Origin: Tichowtungia aerotolerans
Lineage (GTDB): Bacteria > Verrucomicrobiota > Kiritimatiellia > Kiritimatiellales > Tichowtungiaceae
Assembly (NCBI RefSeq): GCF_009905215.1
Contig: NZ_CP047593.1
Span: 682,001-746,000 of the forward strand
Reading direction: 5' to 3'
DNA length: 64,000 nt
Shown in pieces: positions 8,607-16,012 of the stretch; the first letter of the stretch is position 1, and the number at the start of each line of letters is the position of its first letter. A program made the position numbers and the translations under genes. The notes under the pieces were generated by a model. The model saw only the letters and a program-made list of their open reading frames with translations, did not search any database and was not told where the DNA came from.

Positions 8607-8635
8607 TTGACACCCTTCGCCTGCTGTCCTATTTT
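8607..8635 (+). promoter_or_regulatory. Promoter of rplU-rpmA
   Basis: TTGACA (8607-8612), a 17-bp spacer and TATTTT (8630-8635) form a near-consensus sigma70 promoter ending 31 bp before the rplU start codon. A second TATAAT-like box at 8599-8604 lies just upstream. Confidence 0.7.
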
Positions 8636-8666
8636 CTCCCGTCTTTGACTTAAAGAGGAATTTCTT

Positions 8667-8984
8667 ATGGAAGCGTATGCTGTAATTGAAACAGGCGGAA
8701 AACAGTACCGTGTAGAAAAAGATACGGTCCTGAGCGTTGAGCTGTTGGGCGTCGATACGGGAGAAACCGTGGAATTCGATCAGGTTCTGGCCGTTTCCGA
8801 TGGAAACGAACTGACCGTCGGAACTCCGGTTGTTGAAAGCGCCAAAGTCACCGCAACGGTCATTGAAAACTACCGCGGCGACAAAATCGTGGCCTTTAAA
8901 AAGAAACGGCGCAAAGGATACCGTAAAAAAATCGGTCATCGCCAGGAACTCACCAAGCTGAAAATCGAAACCATCAGCGCATAA
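8667..8984 (+). CDS. rplU: 50S ribosomal protein L21
   Basis: A 105-residue protein with the L21 beginning MEAYAVIETGGKQYRVE and the conserved basic C-terminal segment KKKRRKGYRKKIGHRQ that binds 23S rRNA. It has full family length. The ribosome binding site AGAGGAA lies eight bases before the ATG. The order rplU-rpmA-obgE is conserved across bacteria and supports the call. Confidence 0.98.
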   Translation: MEAYAVIETGGKQYRVEKDTVLSVELLGVDTGETVEFDQVLAVSDGNELTVGTPVVESAKVTATVIENYRGDKIVAFKKKRRKGYRKKIGHRQELTKLKIETISA

Positions 8985-9002
8985 TTTCGAAGGAGCTGAA
9001 CA

Positions 9003-9257
9003 ATGGCACATAAAAAGGGACAAGGATCATCTCGCAACGGCCGCGACAGTAATGCTCAACGCCGCGGAGTCAAACGCTTCGGCGGACAGACCGTTACCGC
9101 AGGCAGCATCATCGTACGTCAGGTCGGCAACAAATTCGTTGCCGGACAGAACTGCGGACAGGGTAAAGACTTCACCCTCTTCGCGCTCAAAGACGGCGTC
9201 GTTGAATTCGACAAGCAGGGCCGCCGCGTAAACATCCGCGAAATGCAGACTGCATAA
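9003..9257 (+). CDS. rpmA: 50S ribosomal protein L27
   Basis: An 84-residue protein starting [17 protein letters not shown], the conserved L27 N-terminus that reaches the peptidyl-transferase centre. The [12 protein letters not shown] and NCGQGKD segments follow. It starts 18 bp after rplU with an AAGGAGC ribosome binding site. No extra N-terminal leader of the Firmicutes type (processed by Prp) is present. Confidence 0.98.
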   Translation: MAHKKGQGSSRNGRDSNAQRRGVKRFGGQTVTAGSIIVRQVGNKFVAGQNCGQGKDFTLFALKDGVVEFDKQGRRVNIREMQTA

Positions 9258-9263
9258 ATCTTT

Positions 9264-9278
9264 TTCCAACGCTTGGAA
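9264..9278. repeat. TTCCAANNNTTGGAA palindrome
   Basis: A single perfect-arm copy directly after the rpmA stop codon and ahead of the intrinsic terminator. It adds a second small hairpin to the 3' end of the ribosomal protein transcript. Confidence 0.85.
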
Positions 9279-9288
9279 AAACAGGAAT

Positions 9289-9320
9289 CAGGCGGGCTCT
9301 TGAAGCTCGCCTGTTTTTGT
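9289..9320 (+). terminator. Intrinsic terminator after rpmA
   Basis: A ten-pair stem (CAGGCGGGCT paired with AGCTCGCCTG, one G-U) is followed by TTTTTGT. It separates rplU-rpmA from obgE. Confidence 0.85.
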
Positions 9321-9333
9321 ATCAGGACACACC

Positions 9334-10335
9334 GTGAAACCAATCTCATTCAAAGATCGTGTAAAAATCTACGCCAAGGCCGGCAACGGCGGCAACGGCG
9401 TGGTGGCATTCCACCGCGACAAACGTACTCCGCGCGGCGGGCCGGACGGCGGCGACGGCGGCCATGGGGGAAGTATTATCCTCAAAGGTGACCCGAACAC
9501 CGATTCATTGAATTACCTGCATTACCAGCCCCATCAGCGTGCTGAGCACGGAGGCAACGGCGCCGGTAACAACCGACACGGTCGTCGGGGAAAAAACACG
9601 ATCCTCAGCGTACCGCTTGGAACCGTCATTAAAGATCCTGATACCGAAGAATTCATTGACGAAATCATTGAAGAAGGCCAGGAAATAGTCATCGCCAAAG
9701 GGGGGTACGGCGGACTCGGCAACCTGCGCTTTAAATCCTCCATCAACCAGGCTCCCGATCAATGCAAAGAAGGAACCCCTGGAGAAGAACGCGCCTATCG
9801 CCTTGAACTCAAGCTGATGGCGGACGTCGGACTGGTCGGCTATCCTAACGCCGGAAAATCCACCCTGCTCACCGCACTCACCGACGCCACCCCTAAAGTA
9901 GCCTCCTATCCATTTACCACCATCAACCCGATTCTCGGCACGCTGGTGTTCGAAAACTACACCCGCATCCGCATCGCCGACATCCCCGGACTCATCGACG
10001 GAGCCGCTGAAGGCGTCGGCCTCGGTCACTACTTCCTGCGCCACATTGAGCGGTCCCGCTTCCTCATCTTCGTCATCGACATGGCTGCAGAAGACAACCG
10101 AAATCCGGCAGATGACTACCGCAACCTGCGCAAAGAACTTGAAACCTACAATCCGGAACTGGCCGACCGCCCCTTCCTTGTCCTCGCCAATAAAACAGAC
10201 GAGGACGTTGCCGAAGAAAACCTTGCCGAATTCAAAAAAGAAACCGGCCTCGATCCTCTCTGCATCTCCGCCGGTCTTGGCGAAGGCTGCGAAAAAATCA
10301 AAGAAATTCTTTACGATCACTTCTTCGGGAAGTAA
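9334..10335 (+). CDS. obgE: GTPase ObgE/CgtA
   Basis: A 333-residue Obg GTPase involved in 50S subunit assembly and stress control. The glycine-rich Obg domain occupies about residues 1-158 (GNGGNGVVAFHRDK, GGPDGGDGGHGG). The G domain follows with G1 GYPNAGKST, G3 DIPGLIDGA and G4 NKTD. The C-terminal Obg-specific extension is absent, as in many lineages. The start codon is GTG at 9334, matching the family N-terminus SFKDRVKIYAKAG. It stands alone between a terminator and tRNA-Val, only 21 bp from the tRNA. Confidence 0.97.
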   Translation: MKPISFKDRVKIYAKAGNGGNGVVAFHRDKRTPRGGPDGGDGGHGGSIILKGDPNTDSLNYLHYQPHQRAEHGGNGAGNNRHGRRGKNTILSVPLGTVIKDPDTEEFIDEIIEEGQEIVIAKGGYGGLGNLRFKSSINQAPDQCKEGTPGEERAYRLELKLMADVGLVGYPNAGKSTLLTALTDATPKVASYPFTTINPILGTLVFENYTRIRIADIPGLIDGAAEGVGLGHYFLRHIERSRFLIFVIDMAAEDNRNPADDYRNLRKELETYNPELADRPFLVLANKTDEDVAEENLAEFKKETGLDPLCISAGLGEGCEKIKEILYDHFFGK

Positions 10336-10356
10336 AAAGATCGGTCTTCGTTTTGA

Positions 10357-10433
10357 GGGCGTTTAGCTCAGTTGGTTAGAGCGCTTGCTTCACACGCAGG
10401 AGGTCACAGATTCGAGTTCTGTATCGCCCACCA
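10357..10433 (+). tRNA. tRNA-Val (anticodon CAC)
   Basis: A full cloverleaf with encoded CCA. The anticodon stem CTTGC/GCAGG encloses the loop TTCACAC, giving anticodon CAC for GTG codons. The T arm ACAGA-TTCGAGT-TCTGT is intact. The acceptor stem GGGCGTT/ATCGCCC has one T-T mismatch at pair 6-67. It is the likely attachment site of the adjacent integrase. Confidence 0.95.
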
Positions 10434-10450
10434 TCTAAAACCTTGATTAA

Positions 10451-10480
10451 CAGCACTTTGCAAAAGGTGCTGTTTTTATT
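10451..10480 (+). terminator. Intrinsic terminator after tRNA-Val
   Basis: CAGCAC pairs with GTGCTG, extended by two to three further pairs, and is followed by TTTTTATTT. It ends the obgE/tRNA region before the integrase. Confidence 0.8.
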
Positions 10481-10523
10481 TCTGCCCTGTCCGGCCCGAC
10501 TACGTCGGAAACTACGGGTTTGG

Positions 10524-10543
10524 CCGGTTGATTCGCCCTCTTT
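10524..10543 (+). repeat. Gene-boundary repeat GGTTGATTYNNCCTCTTT, copy 1
   Basis: Copy lying 45 bp before the integrase start, in the integrase's direction of transcription. Four further copies precede genes of the leftward structural module. Confidence 0.7.
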
Positions 10544-10588
10544 GTATAAGGGCGTTTCAGATGAACTCAAAATTACAGGAGGCAGAAA

Positions 10589-11941
10589 ATGGGATTGGAA
10601 ATCCAGAAAAAGAAAGATGGTTCACTGAAATCCAACTGGTGGTATGGACGGTTCGAGATGGACGGAAGAAACCACTGCATAAACCTCGGTGTGGAAATCA
10701 AGGGCCGAATTCCGAAGACGCTGCGCAAACAAGGCGATACGGCGTTTGAATGCTCCCGCACACTGGCAGGGGCAAAACTAAAAGAACTGCAGTCAGAAGC
10801 CCGCAACACAAAGACCGCAAAACATCATTTGCAGGAACTGTATGAAATCAAGGCTGGAGAGGACATTGCCCTGATCCCACTGAAAGAACTGGAAGCGCAC
10901 TGGGAAGTGATTCCGTCCAAACGGAAACGAGCAACTCAGCAGACAAAACGACAAAAAGCGAGCATCCGTCAGTTCCGAGAGTTTATCGAGGCAAATTTCC
11001 CGGCAGCGACGCTGATGTCGCAGATTACCCGCCGAATGGCGCTGGGCTGGATGAAAGACATCAACGACAAAGGAATGTCTGCCACCAGTTACAACGTGAA
11101 GCTCTCCCTGCTCCGGGGAATTTTTGAACAGCTCGGGCCAGAAGCGGGCGTAATCGCCAATCCGTTTGCGGGCATTCCGTACCGGGCTTTGAACACGGTT
11201 CATCGTCAGCCGTTCACTCAGGAGGAACTAAACCAGATCCTGAACCATTGCGACCCGATCCTGCGTCCGGTGGTGCTAACAGCTATGTGCACAGCGATGC
11301 GGCGCGGTGACTGCTGCCGGCTGAAATGGGAGTCGGTCGACATGGAAGGCGGCTTCGTAACCGTGAAAACCTCAAAAACCGGAGAAGTAGCCGAAATCCC
11401 GTTATTCCCGGCTCTCCGTTCAGAATTGGAGCACCTGCCCCGCGTCAGCGAGTTCGTTTTTCCCGAAGCCGAGGAAATGTATCGCACGAACATACATGGG
11501 TTGTCGTGGCGTTTTAAGAAGGCTCTCAAAAATGCCGGAATCACCGATACAGTAGTTGAGCGAGAAGACACCCGCATGAAAGCGAGCGTAAAAGATTTCC
11601 ACTCCCTGCGCACCACCTGGATTACAATGGCGCTCTCTGCCGGAGTCCCGATGGAATTGGTTCGGCGCGTCACCGGACATTCAACGGTTGACGTGGTATT
11701 AAAGCACTACTTCCGGCCCGGCAAGGAGGCCTTCAAAACCGCGCTCGAAACCGCCATGCCGAAGATGCTGACCGGCGGGGGCGAAGAAGCCCCGGAGACA
11801 GAAGCCGAAGATCAAAAGTCAGACGACAGCAACCAGGAGCTGCTCAAGAAAATACGCGGACTGCTCGAATTCGGTGAGGATCTGGAAAAGGACGCAATCC
11901 TCAGACGACTGGCAGAGATAGAGAAAGAATTAGCCGCATGA
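10589..11941 (+). CDS. Prophage tyrosine recombinase (integrase)
   Basis: A 450-residue integrase of the lambda/XerD type, catalysing site-specific integration and excision. The catalytic set is visible: Arg in TAMCTAMRRGD near residue 237, His and Arg in HSLRTTW near residue 337, His in TGHST near residue 363, and the nucleophile Tyr in LKHYFRPG near residue 374. The N-terminal half is the arm- and core-binding region. About 70 extra residues, acidic and probably helical, follow the catalytic Tyr. AGGAGG lies nine bases before the ATG. Its place right after tRNA-Val suggests integration into that tRNA, although no second attachment site was found. Confidence 0.92.
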   Translation: MGLEIQKKKDGSLKSNWWYGRFEMDGRNHCINLGVEIKGRIPKTLRKQGDTAFECSRTLAGAKLKELQSEARNTKTAKHHLQELYEIKAGEDIALIPLKELEAHWEVIPSKRKRATQQTKRQKASIRQFREFIEANFPAATLMSQITRRMALGWMKDINDKGMSATSYNVKLSLLRGIFEQLGPEAGVIANPFAGIPYRALNTVHRQPFTQEELNQILNHCDPILRPVVLTAMCTAMRRGDCCRLKWESVDMEGGFVTVKTSKTGEVAEIPLFPALRSELEHLPRVSEFVFPEAEEMYRTNIHGLSWRFKKALKNAGITDTVVEREDTRMKASVKDFHSLRTTWITMALSAGVPMELVRRVTGHSTVDVVLKHYFRPGKEAFKTALETAMPKMLTGGGEEAPETEAEDQKSDDSNQELLKKIRGLLEFGEDLEKDAILRRLAEIEKELAA

Positions 11942-11962
11942 TTCAAAGACAAATATTCCAAG

Positions 11963-11995
11963 CGGGGTTCCGGGCAGGAGCCCCGTTTCATTTTT
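11963..11995 (+). terminator. Intrinsic terminator after the integrase
   Basis: A nine-pair stem (CGGGGTTCC with GGAGCCCCG, one G-U) with loop GGGCA is followed by TTTCATTTTT. It separates the integrase from the convergent antitoxin gene. Confidence 0.85.
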
Positions 11996-11998
11996 CCA

Positions 11999-12319
11999 CT
12001 ACGCGTGGACTAGCTTTCTTTTCCTGCGGCCGGGTTTGTGTGTCTGAGAAATCTGAAGGGAAATATCCCCTCCAATGGCCCCGGCATATTTTACCAGTGT
12101 CGCAATGGTAATATTTTGGGGCTTCCCTTCCAGTTGCGAAACATAGGCCCTGTTGACATGCATATTTTGGGCAACCTGCTCCTGAGTCATTCCGGCGGCT
12201 TTTCGTGCCGCCCGAAGAGCCTCGCTGATTTTCAGCTGTTCAACCCGCTCTTCAACCCGTTTGGCCAATTCCGGATCTTCCCTACAAAGATCCTCTTTAT
12301 ACTGTCTCAGCGTTTTCAT
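11999..12319 (-). CDS. HigA-like XRE antitoxin
   Basis: A 106-residue DNA-binding protein with a helix-turn-helix of the Cro/C1 type (about residues 35-90: RKAAGMTQEQVAQNMHVNRAYVSQLEG). It ends in a basic tail. The N-terminal helix contains acidic residues typical of antitoxins that wrap a RelE-fold toxin. It lies 49 bp downstream of the toxin gene on the same strand, the reversed toxin-first order of higBA loci. It probably represses the pair through the inverted repeats at 12726-12784. Other XRE regulators share the fold, but the partner gene makes the antitoxin call likely. Confidence 0.85.
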   Translation of the reverse strand: MKTLRQYKEDLCREDPELAKRVEERVEQLKISEALRAARKAAGMTQEQVAQNMHVNRAYVSQLEGKPQNITIATLVKYAGAIGGDISLQISQTHKPGRRKRKLVHA

Positions 12320-12368
12320 TTGATTCCCTCGTCTATTCTCTCGTTCTCAATTCTAATCAGTCCGTCAT

Positions 12369-12716
12369 CTACCGGCGACGGTAATAATCCTTTTGCCGCT
12401 TATGCGCGGTATCAATGTCCTGCTTTGGCGGCTTCTGCGATTTCTTATGAATTCCATGAGCCGCGACAACGATCCTCGACCCGTCAAAGAAGCAAAAGAC
12501 CCGATAGATGTTCTTCTTATACCGAACCCGCACTTCCCATAGATTTCTAGTCCCCGGCATCTTGCAAAACAGATGTTTAGCAACCTGCTCGGTTTCCTCA
12601 ATGTATTCCATCGTCGCGATAATTTCCTCGCGGACATCGCTGTCCAGAGAATCAAGAAATTTTTCAACCGGCCTGTTTCCTGAGCCAGTCTCATAGAATA
12701 TAAACTCTCTTACCAT
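12369..12716 (-). CDS. HigB/RelE-family toxin (phage Gp49-like)
   Basis: A 115-residue protein of the RelE superfamily, Gp49-like branch. Family features are VREFIFYETGSGNRPVEKFLDSL at the start, LFCKMPGTRNLWEVRVRY in the middle, and IYRVFCFFDGSRIVVAAHGIHKKSQKPP with the basic residues that cut ribosome-bound mRNA. The start codon has no ribosome binding site. A TACTAT box ends only 7 bp before the ATG, so the mRNA may be leaderless. The gene is first in the pair with the XRE antitoxin. Such modules commonly stabilise prophages. Confidence 0.88.
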   Translation of the reverse strand: MVREFIFYETGSGNRPVEKFLDSLDSDVREEIIATMEYIEETEQVAKHLFCKMPGTRNLWEVRVRYKKNIYRVFCFFDGSRIVVAAHGIHKKSQKPPKQDIDTAHKRQKDYYRRR

Positions 12717-12725
12717 GGCCCAATA

Positions 12726-12784
12726 GTAAGGTAAAACTTACCCAGCCGCAAGATTACATTACGAAAACGTAAGACATGACTTAC
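12726..12784. promoter_or_regulatory. Operator/promoter region of the toxin-antitoxin pair
   Basis: Two identical inverted repeats GTAAG-N6-CTTAC (12726-12741 and 12769-12784) flank a third, TTACG-AAAA-CGTAA (12759-12772). The first overlaps the spacer of a possible promoter TTGCGG-N17-TACTAT reading toward the toxin. Autoregulation by the XRE antitoxin is the natural inference. Confidence 0.7.
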
Positions 12785-12793
12785 TGTCCAAAT

Positions 12794-13015
12794 TCAGCGA
12801 ATCCAAGACGTGATGGTTTTCAGGACACTGATGAGGCCGGTCGGATTGGTGGAAAGCAGGACGATCAGGCTGGTGAGAAACACGAGATTCCACTTTTCGA
12901 GTTTGGTGACGCGGCCATTGGTTTTGACAGCGTGGGTGTGGATATCATCGAGTTTTTCGTCGATACGATCAAAACGCTGCTGGCAGCCGTCGGGCAGTTC
13001 TTCACAGGATTTCAT
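12794..13015 (-). CDS. Holin-like small coiled-coil membrane protein
   Basis: A 73-residue protein. Residues 1-40 form a hydrophilic, coiled-coil-like segment (RFDRIDEKLDDIHTH..). A hydrophobic C-terminal segment follows (WNLVFLTSLIVLLSTNPTGLISVL). This layout resembles XhlA/holin-superfamily proteins of prophage lysis cassettes. GGAGCC lies before the ATG, and the ATG overlaps the stop of the upstream peptidase-like gene (TGATG), so the two are coupled. The holin role is inferred from position and shape rather than from a specific motif. Confidence 0.55.
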   Translation of the reverse strand: MKSCEELPDGCQQRFDRIDEKLDDIHTHAVKTNGRVTKLEKWNLVFLTSLIVLLSTNPTGLISVLKTITSWIR

Positions 13016-13539
13016 CAGGCGGCTCCTTTCGTGCACAAAATTTCATCGAGTTTAAGACGGGGCGAAAAGTTGATGATGCCGGGAGAGACACGCCACGGAG
13101 GAATGCGGTCGAGCAGTTTAAAATCAACCTGCATCAGACCGGCAAAGGCGAGGCAACTGCAAAACCATGCGTCGGGGTTGTAATCGCCGATTTTGAAGTT
13201 CTGCGGGTCGTAGACTTGCGGGTCGCGGCGGGTGACAAAGCGGGTGATGCCGCCCCAGAGGGCATAGGGTTTGCCCAGCTCACCGATAAGCCAAAGAGTG
13301 TAGTCTTCGGCCTGCATGGCCGTCAGCTCCGGCAGTGTGTAGGCTTTTACAATGGTGCCGGGGGTATGCTGCGAATGGAGTGAGCTGACAATACGTACTC
13401 CGTCTTCTTCCCGGCTCTTCCAGGCTTCGCAGACGCGGCCATCGTCAAATTCGACGGCAGTATGCGACGTGCGGTTCCATGTGAAGAACCGGACGGTCTG
13501 GCTGAGTCGGCTGATACCTTCGTATTGGAGAACTCTCAT
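13015..13539 (-). CDS. Permuted NlpC/P60-like (YiiX-type) hydrolase, probable phage lysis enzyme
   Basis: A 174-residue protein. An early histidine in TSHTAVEFDDGRVCEAW and a late cysteine in FCSCLAFAGLM fit the circularly permuted papain-like fold of YiiX/YaeF proteins, in which His precedes Cys. Such phage enzymes cleave peptide bonds in peptidoglycan. The gene sits directly upstream of the holin-like gene in a lysis position. An in-frame ATG further upstream (13605) would add a leader encoded by degenerate repeat DNA, so the start at 13539 (MRVLQYEG) was chosen, although no strong ribosome binding site precedes it. Catalysis is inferred from motif order only. Confidence 0.55.
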   Translation of the reverse strand: MRVLQYEGISRLSQTVRFFTWNRTSHTAVEFDDGRVCEAWKSREEDGVRIVSSLHSQHTPGTIVKAYTLPELTAMQAEDYTLWLIGELGKPYALWGGITRFVTRRDPQVYDPQNFKIGDYNPDAWFCSCLAFAGLMQVDFKLLDRIPPWRVSPGIINFSPRLKLDEILCTKGAA

Positions 13540-13584
13540 CGAATTTTCGTTATTGGTTATTTTTGATTGGTTATTGGGGGAGAA

Positions 13585-13602
13585 GCGGCGCGCCCGCCCT
13601 AC
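13585..13602 (-). repeat. REP-like hairpin with GTAG foot
   Basis: On the minus strand GTAG is followed by a GC-rich hairpin. The TAG of the foot forms the stop codon of the upstream DUF4376-like gene. Confidence 0.6.
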
Positions 13603-14087
13603 CATTCGGTGGCGTTGACCTCCTCAATGGTGGTGGCGGAGTCGATCTGGGCGACAAGAGCAGCTTCTTTGGCGAACTGCGCTTCAATGAAGTCATGCAC
13701 GGCGAATTCAAGCGCGATGATGGTCGGGGCATCGAGCGTGATGAATGATCCGTCTGCGGTCTTCCAATTTTCCACGAGGTATGCAGCGTTGGCCTGAGCG
13801 CGAAGCTTAGCGGCGGTCAGCAAAGAGCGTGTACGCTCGTCGGTGCGGACAAACAGGCCGCTATTCGGATCGGTGAAGCCGCCGAATTCAGCATCATAAC
13901 GGGCGGATGCGATCTCACATTTTTTGAGCATGGCCGCCTTTCCCAGCGCAGTCGGCGTAACCAGCGCGTATCCTGCGGCCTCGGCTTCAGCCCGCATCTC
14001 CGCCAATGTTTGTCCGGCAGAGGGCGCGAGTTTGTAAAACTGATTGCCCTTTTTCCACTTACCAATTCCTGTTTCAACAATTTTCAT
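13599..14087 (-). CDS. DUF4376-like tail-associated protein
   Basis: A 162-residue protein. The C-terminal two thirds (about residues 55-160) resemble DUF4376, a domain found in phage tail-fibre assembly proteins. Typical elements are the IASARYDAEFGGFTDPNSG start, a TDERTRSLLTAAKLRAQA helix and a late IDSATTIEEVNA segment. The N-terminal part may bind the tail or fibre. The ATG at 14087 has GGAGG six bases upstream; an earlier ATG at 14093 lies too close to that site. It overlaps the sulfotransferase gene by 14 bp. Confidence 0.6.
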   Translation of the reverse strand: MKIVETGIGKWKKGNQFYKLAPSAGQTLAEMRAEAEAAGYALVTPTALGKAAMLKKCEIASARYDAEFGGFTDPNSGLFVRTDERTRSLLTAAKLRAQANAAYLVENWKTADGSFITLDAPTIIALEFAVHDFIEAQFAKEAALVAQIDSATTIEEVNATEW

Positions 14088-14706
14088 AAGCATCCTCCGT
14101 GTTCACCATCGACCAGGTTAAATGTTCCGACCCGGTCTGTTCCTTCAGCATGTTTTCGCGGCGGCCTGCGCACAGGGCGCGGGCGACCTCTTCATCGGTC
14201 GGATTCATTTCCAGAACCTCACAAATTGCGCGAACCGTCGTTTCGGGATTGGCACGGGTCATGTTGTAATCGACGACGAGCTTTGCGCGCGAACAGCCGA
14301 CCTCAGTGTGGTGCTTCCATTTTTTGAAGCATTCATCGCGACTGCCACCCCACCAGCAATCGGGCAGCTCTGTTTCGGCTTTTTGGGTAGAGCGGAACAC
14401 CTCTTCAAAATCCCGTCGCAGGTAAATTTTCCAATGGGTGGGCGCAATTCGCAAATCGTGTGCCGCCCAGATGATCGGCTCTTTATGTTCCTTCCAGTTG
14501 CCTCTATTCACCGTTTGGGTAAATCCGGCCAATATATTCAGAGGATTGCCGAATGTGGCGGGGATTCCGGAGCGCAGGGAAATGATTTCTCCGAGCATCC
14601 GGCGCGTCCAATGCGAGCCGGAGCGCGGGAACGAACCGATGACGCAAAGGCGGGAAAGAAAATCTTTCTCCGCCCCCCTGTCCCTCTGGTTTAAGACAGC
14701 GCGCAT
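14074..14706 (-). CDS. Prophage-encoded sulfotransferase
   Basis: A 210-residue protein matching the PAPS-dependent sulfotransferase fold. The 5'-phosphosulfate-binding loop reads GSFPRSGSHWTRRML near residue 24, corresponding to the YPKSGTTW motif of the family. A second region WKIYLRRDFEEVFRSTQKAE near residue 93 corresponds to the RNPxDxxxS segment that binds the 3'-phosphate. The C-terminal GSEHLTWSM could close the cofactor site. It would transfer sulfate from PAPS to a sugar or protein hydroxyl. It lies inside the prophage late module between a receptor-binding-like gene and a tail-assembly-like gene, overlapping both. The substrate is unknown; the host's surface glycans are an attractive candidate. 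Confidence 0.78.
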   Translation of the reverse strand: MRAVLNQRDRGAEKDFLSRLCVIGSFPRSGSHWTRRMLGEIISLRSGIPATFGNPLNILAGFTQTVNRGNWKEHKEPIIWAAHDLRIAPTHWKIYLRRDFEEVFRSTQKAETELPDCWWGGSRDECFKKWKHHTEVGCSRAKLVVDYNMTRANPETTVRAICEVLEMNPTDEEVARALCAGRRENMLKEQTGSEHLTWSMVNTEDAYENC

Positions 14707-15230
14707 TTGTAGATCCTGATTTTGCTGTTTGCCGGCCCCGCATGAACATCCGTATAGGAAGGATGCAGGTTATGGAAAGGAATCCAGTTGGTAAGAGAGA
14801 TCAGCTTGCACGTATCGCCTGCCGTCAATTCAAGCTGAATGCGAAACTGCGAGGATCGGCCATCACCGGAAACACCGGGCCCGGGCGTTGTCGAATAATA
14901 GATAAAGGTATCGTTAATCAGTACGCCGAAACCGAAAGGATCATTCGAAACCATCACGGTTGTCACCAATTGTTTTAGATCCGCCCCCTCGACAACGAAC
15001 TCGTACACGCCGTCACTCGGAGCGTTAAATGCATCTGATGTCCAACAGTTTTCGGGGTCAGAAACCTCTGTCGGCGTGAACTGGCCGCATCCGATTTTGT
15101 TATGATGGTGCGTCCCAAAAAGAAACGGAGAGCCGCCGTTGCTTTGCAGTTTCAACTCAACAAGCAGCTCGCTTCCTCCGCCAGACGCAGAGTCAGTCTT
15201 TTGACCGTCTATAATCCAGGCATTTGTCAT
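14691..15230 (-). CDS. Beta-rich phage protein with C1q/TNF-like jelly roll, possible receptor-binding knob
   Basis: A 179-residue protein. The segments FNAPSDGVYEFVVEGADL, VLINDTFIYY and FRIQLELTAGDTCKLIS follow the C1q/TNF-type jelly-roll pattern: a Pro-x-Gly-x-Tyr strand, then a late leu-ala-gly-asp strand. Such domains cap phage fibres and bind receptors. The first 60 residues are Gly/Ser-rich. It begins four bases inside the upstream small gene (ATGA overlap) and its end overlaps the sulfotransferase start by 16 bp. The function is inferred from fold resemblance and position. Confidence 0.5.
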   Translation of the reverse strand: MTNAWIIDGQKTDSASGGGSELLVELKLQSNGGSPFLFGTHHHNKIGCGQFTPTEVSDPENCWTSDAFNAPSDGVYEFVVEGADLKQLVTTVMVSNDPFGFGVLINDTFIYYSTTPGPGVSGDGRSSQFRIQLELTAGDTCKLISLTNWIPFHNLHPSYTDVHAGPANSKIRIYKCALS

Positions 15231-15526
15231 TGGGCAGCCTTTCGGATAATTTCAACGGTGCCGTTGGTGGCAGTCGAGGTGATGGTCAGCACGTCGTTTA
15301 AATTGAACTGATAGGCCGCTTCGGGGATCCAGGTTGCGGACTGATTGCCGGACAGGTCGACTGTGGCAAGCTGAAAGCTCGTGCCGCCGGTTTCACGGGT
15401 AATGGTTACGGTTCCTGTGACCGCAGCCTCAAAGCGGAACAGAACGGCGACCGGAACCCAGGAGCTGTGCGTCTGGTTGTTGGTGATGGAGACCGTGCCG
15501 TTTTCCAATGAGTGAAGACTGTTCAT
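15227..15526 (-). CDS. Small beta-rich phage structural protein
   Basis: A 99-residue protein made of alternating Thr/Val/Ser-rich beta strands (VTGTVTITRETGG, VLTITSTATNGTVEIIR) with no catalytic motif. It is preceded by GGAGTCA and coupled to the jelly-roll protein by ATGA. It is likely a head or tail decoration or fibre component. The family is not recognised. Confidence 0.5.
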   Translation of the reverse strand: MNSLHSLENGTVSITNNQTHSSWVPVAVLFRFEAAVTGTVTITRETGGTSFQLATVDLSGNQSATWIPEAAYQFNLNDVLTITSTATNGTVEIIRKAAQ

Positions 15527-15538
15527 TGATTGACTCCA

Positions 15539-15940
15539 TTATTCGGGCAAGTCGGCAAGCGGGGCGTAGGACGGTGACGGCTGGGGCGAGATGGTAATCG
15601 GAATGGAACCCATCCAAACGGCACGCAGGAATACGTCGGCGCGAATCACGGCGGCATTTTCCGCCTCGGTGAGTGTGAGGCCGATTTCCTTTTTCAGTTC
15701 AAAGAGGATGGTGGTCTGCGCGTGACGGACGCATGATTCATGGACTGCCGGCACCGACGTATCAGGAACCGGCAATGTGTTAGCCTCCATCGCGCTGCGA
15801 TATTCAATTGCGGTCATCTCAATGATGTCCGCCAGCCGTCCGGCTTTTTCAGGGTTGTCCGTGAGCCACGCCTGATACGATGCATAAACCGTCGGGTTCA
15901 TGATCGATTCGATGTATGAGACTGTGAGTTCTTTCCACAT
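15539..15940 (-). CDS. Phage protein of unknown function (possible connector)
   Basis: A 133-residue, mainly helical protein between the major capsid gene and the fibre-like genes, the usual place for head-tail connector or completion proteins. Features are a long amphipathic helix around residues 40-60 and another around 75-110. It ends in a Pro/Ser-rich tail. No ribosome binding site is obvious, and an internal Met (MNPTVYASY) is an alternative start. The role is inferred from location only. Confidence 0.45.
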   Translation of the reverse strand: MWKELTVSYIESIMNPTVYASYQAWLTDNPEKAGRLADIIEMTAIEYRSAMEANTLPVPDTSVPAVHESCVRHAQTTILFELKKEIGLTLTEAENAAVIRADVFLRAVWMGSIPITISPQPSPSYAPLADLPE

Positions 15941-15983
15941 AAGAAGAGGTGTTAGGCGTTAGGTTTTAGGTGTTAGGGAGGCC

Positions 15984-16008
15984 GGGCAACCACAAGGACT
16001 GCCCGTAC
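15984..16008 (-). repeat. REP-like hairpin (GTAC variant)
   Basis: GGGCAACC pairs imperfectly with GGACTGCCC. The foot reads GTAC on the minus strand. It lies in the gap after the capsid gene, next to degenerate TTAGG-type repeats (15955-15980). Confidence 0.6.
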
Positions 16009-16012
16009 CCTT

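Noticed and set aside
9505-10320. 271-codon frame antisense to obgE
   Set aside because: obgE is certain on the plus strand; this is its complement.
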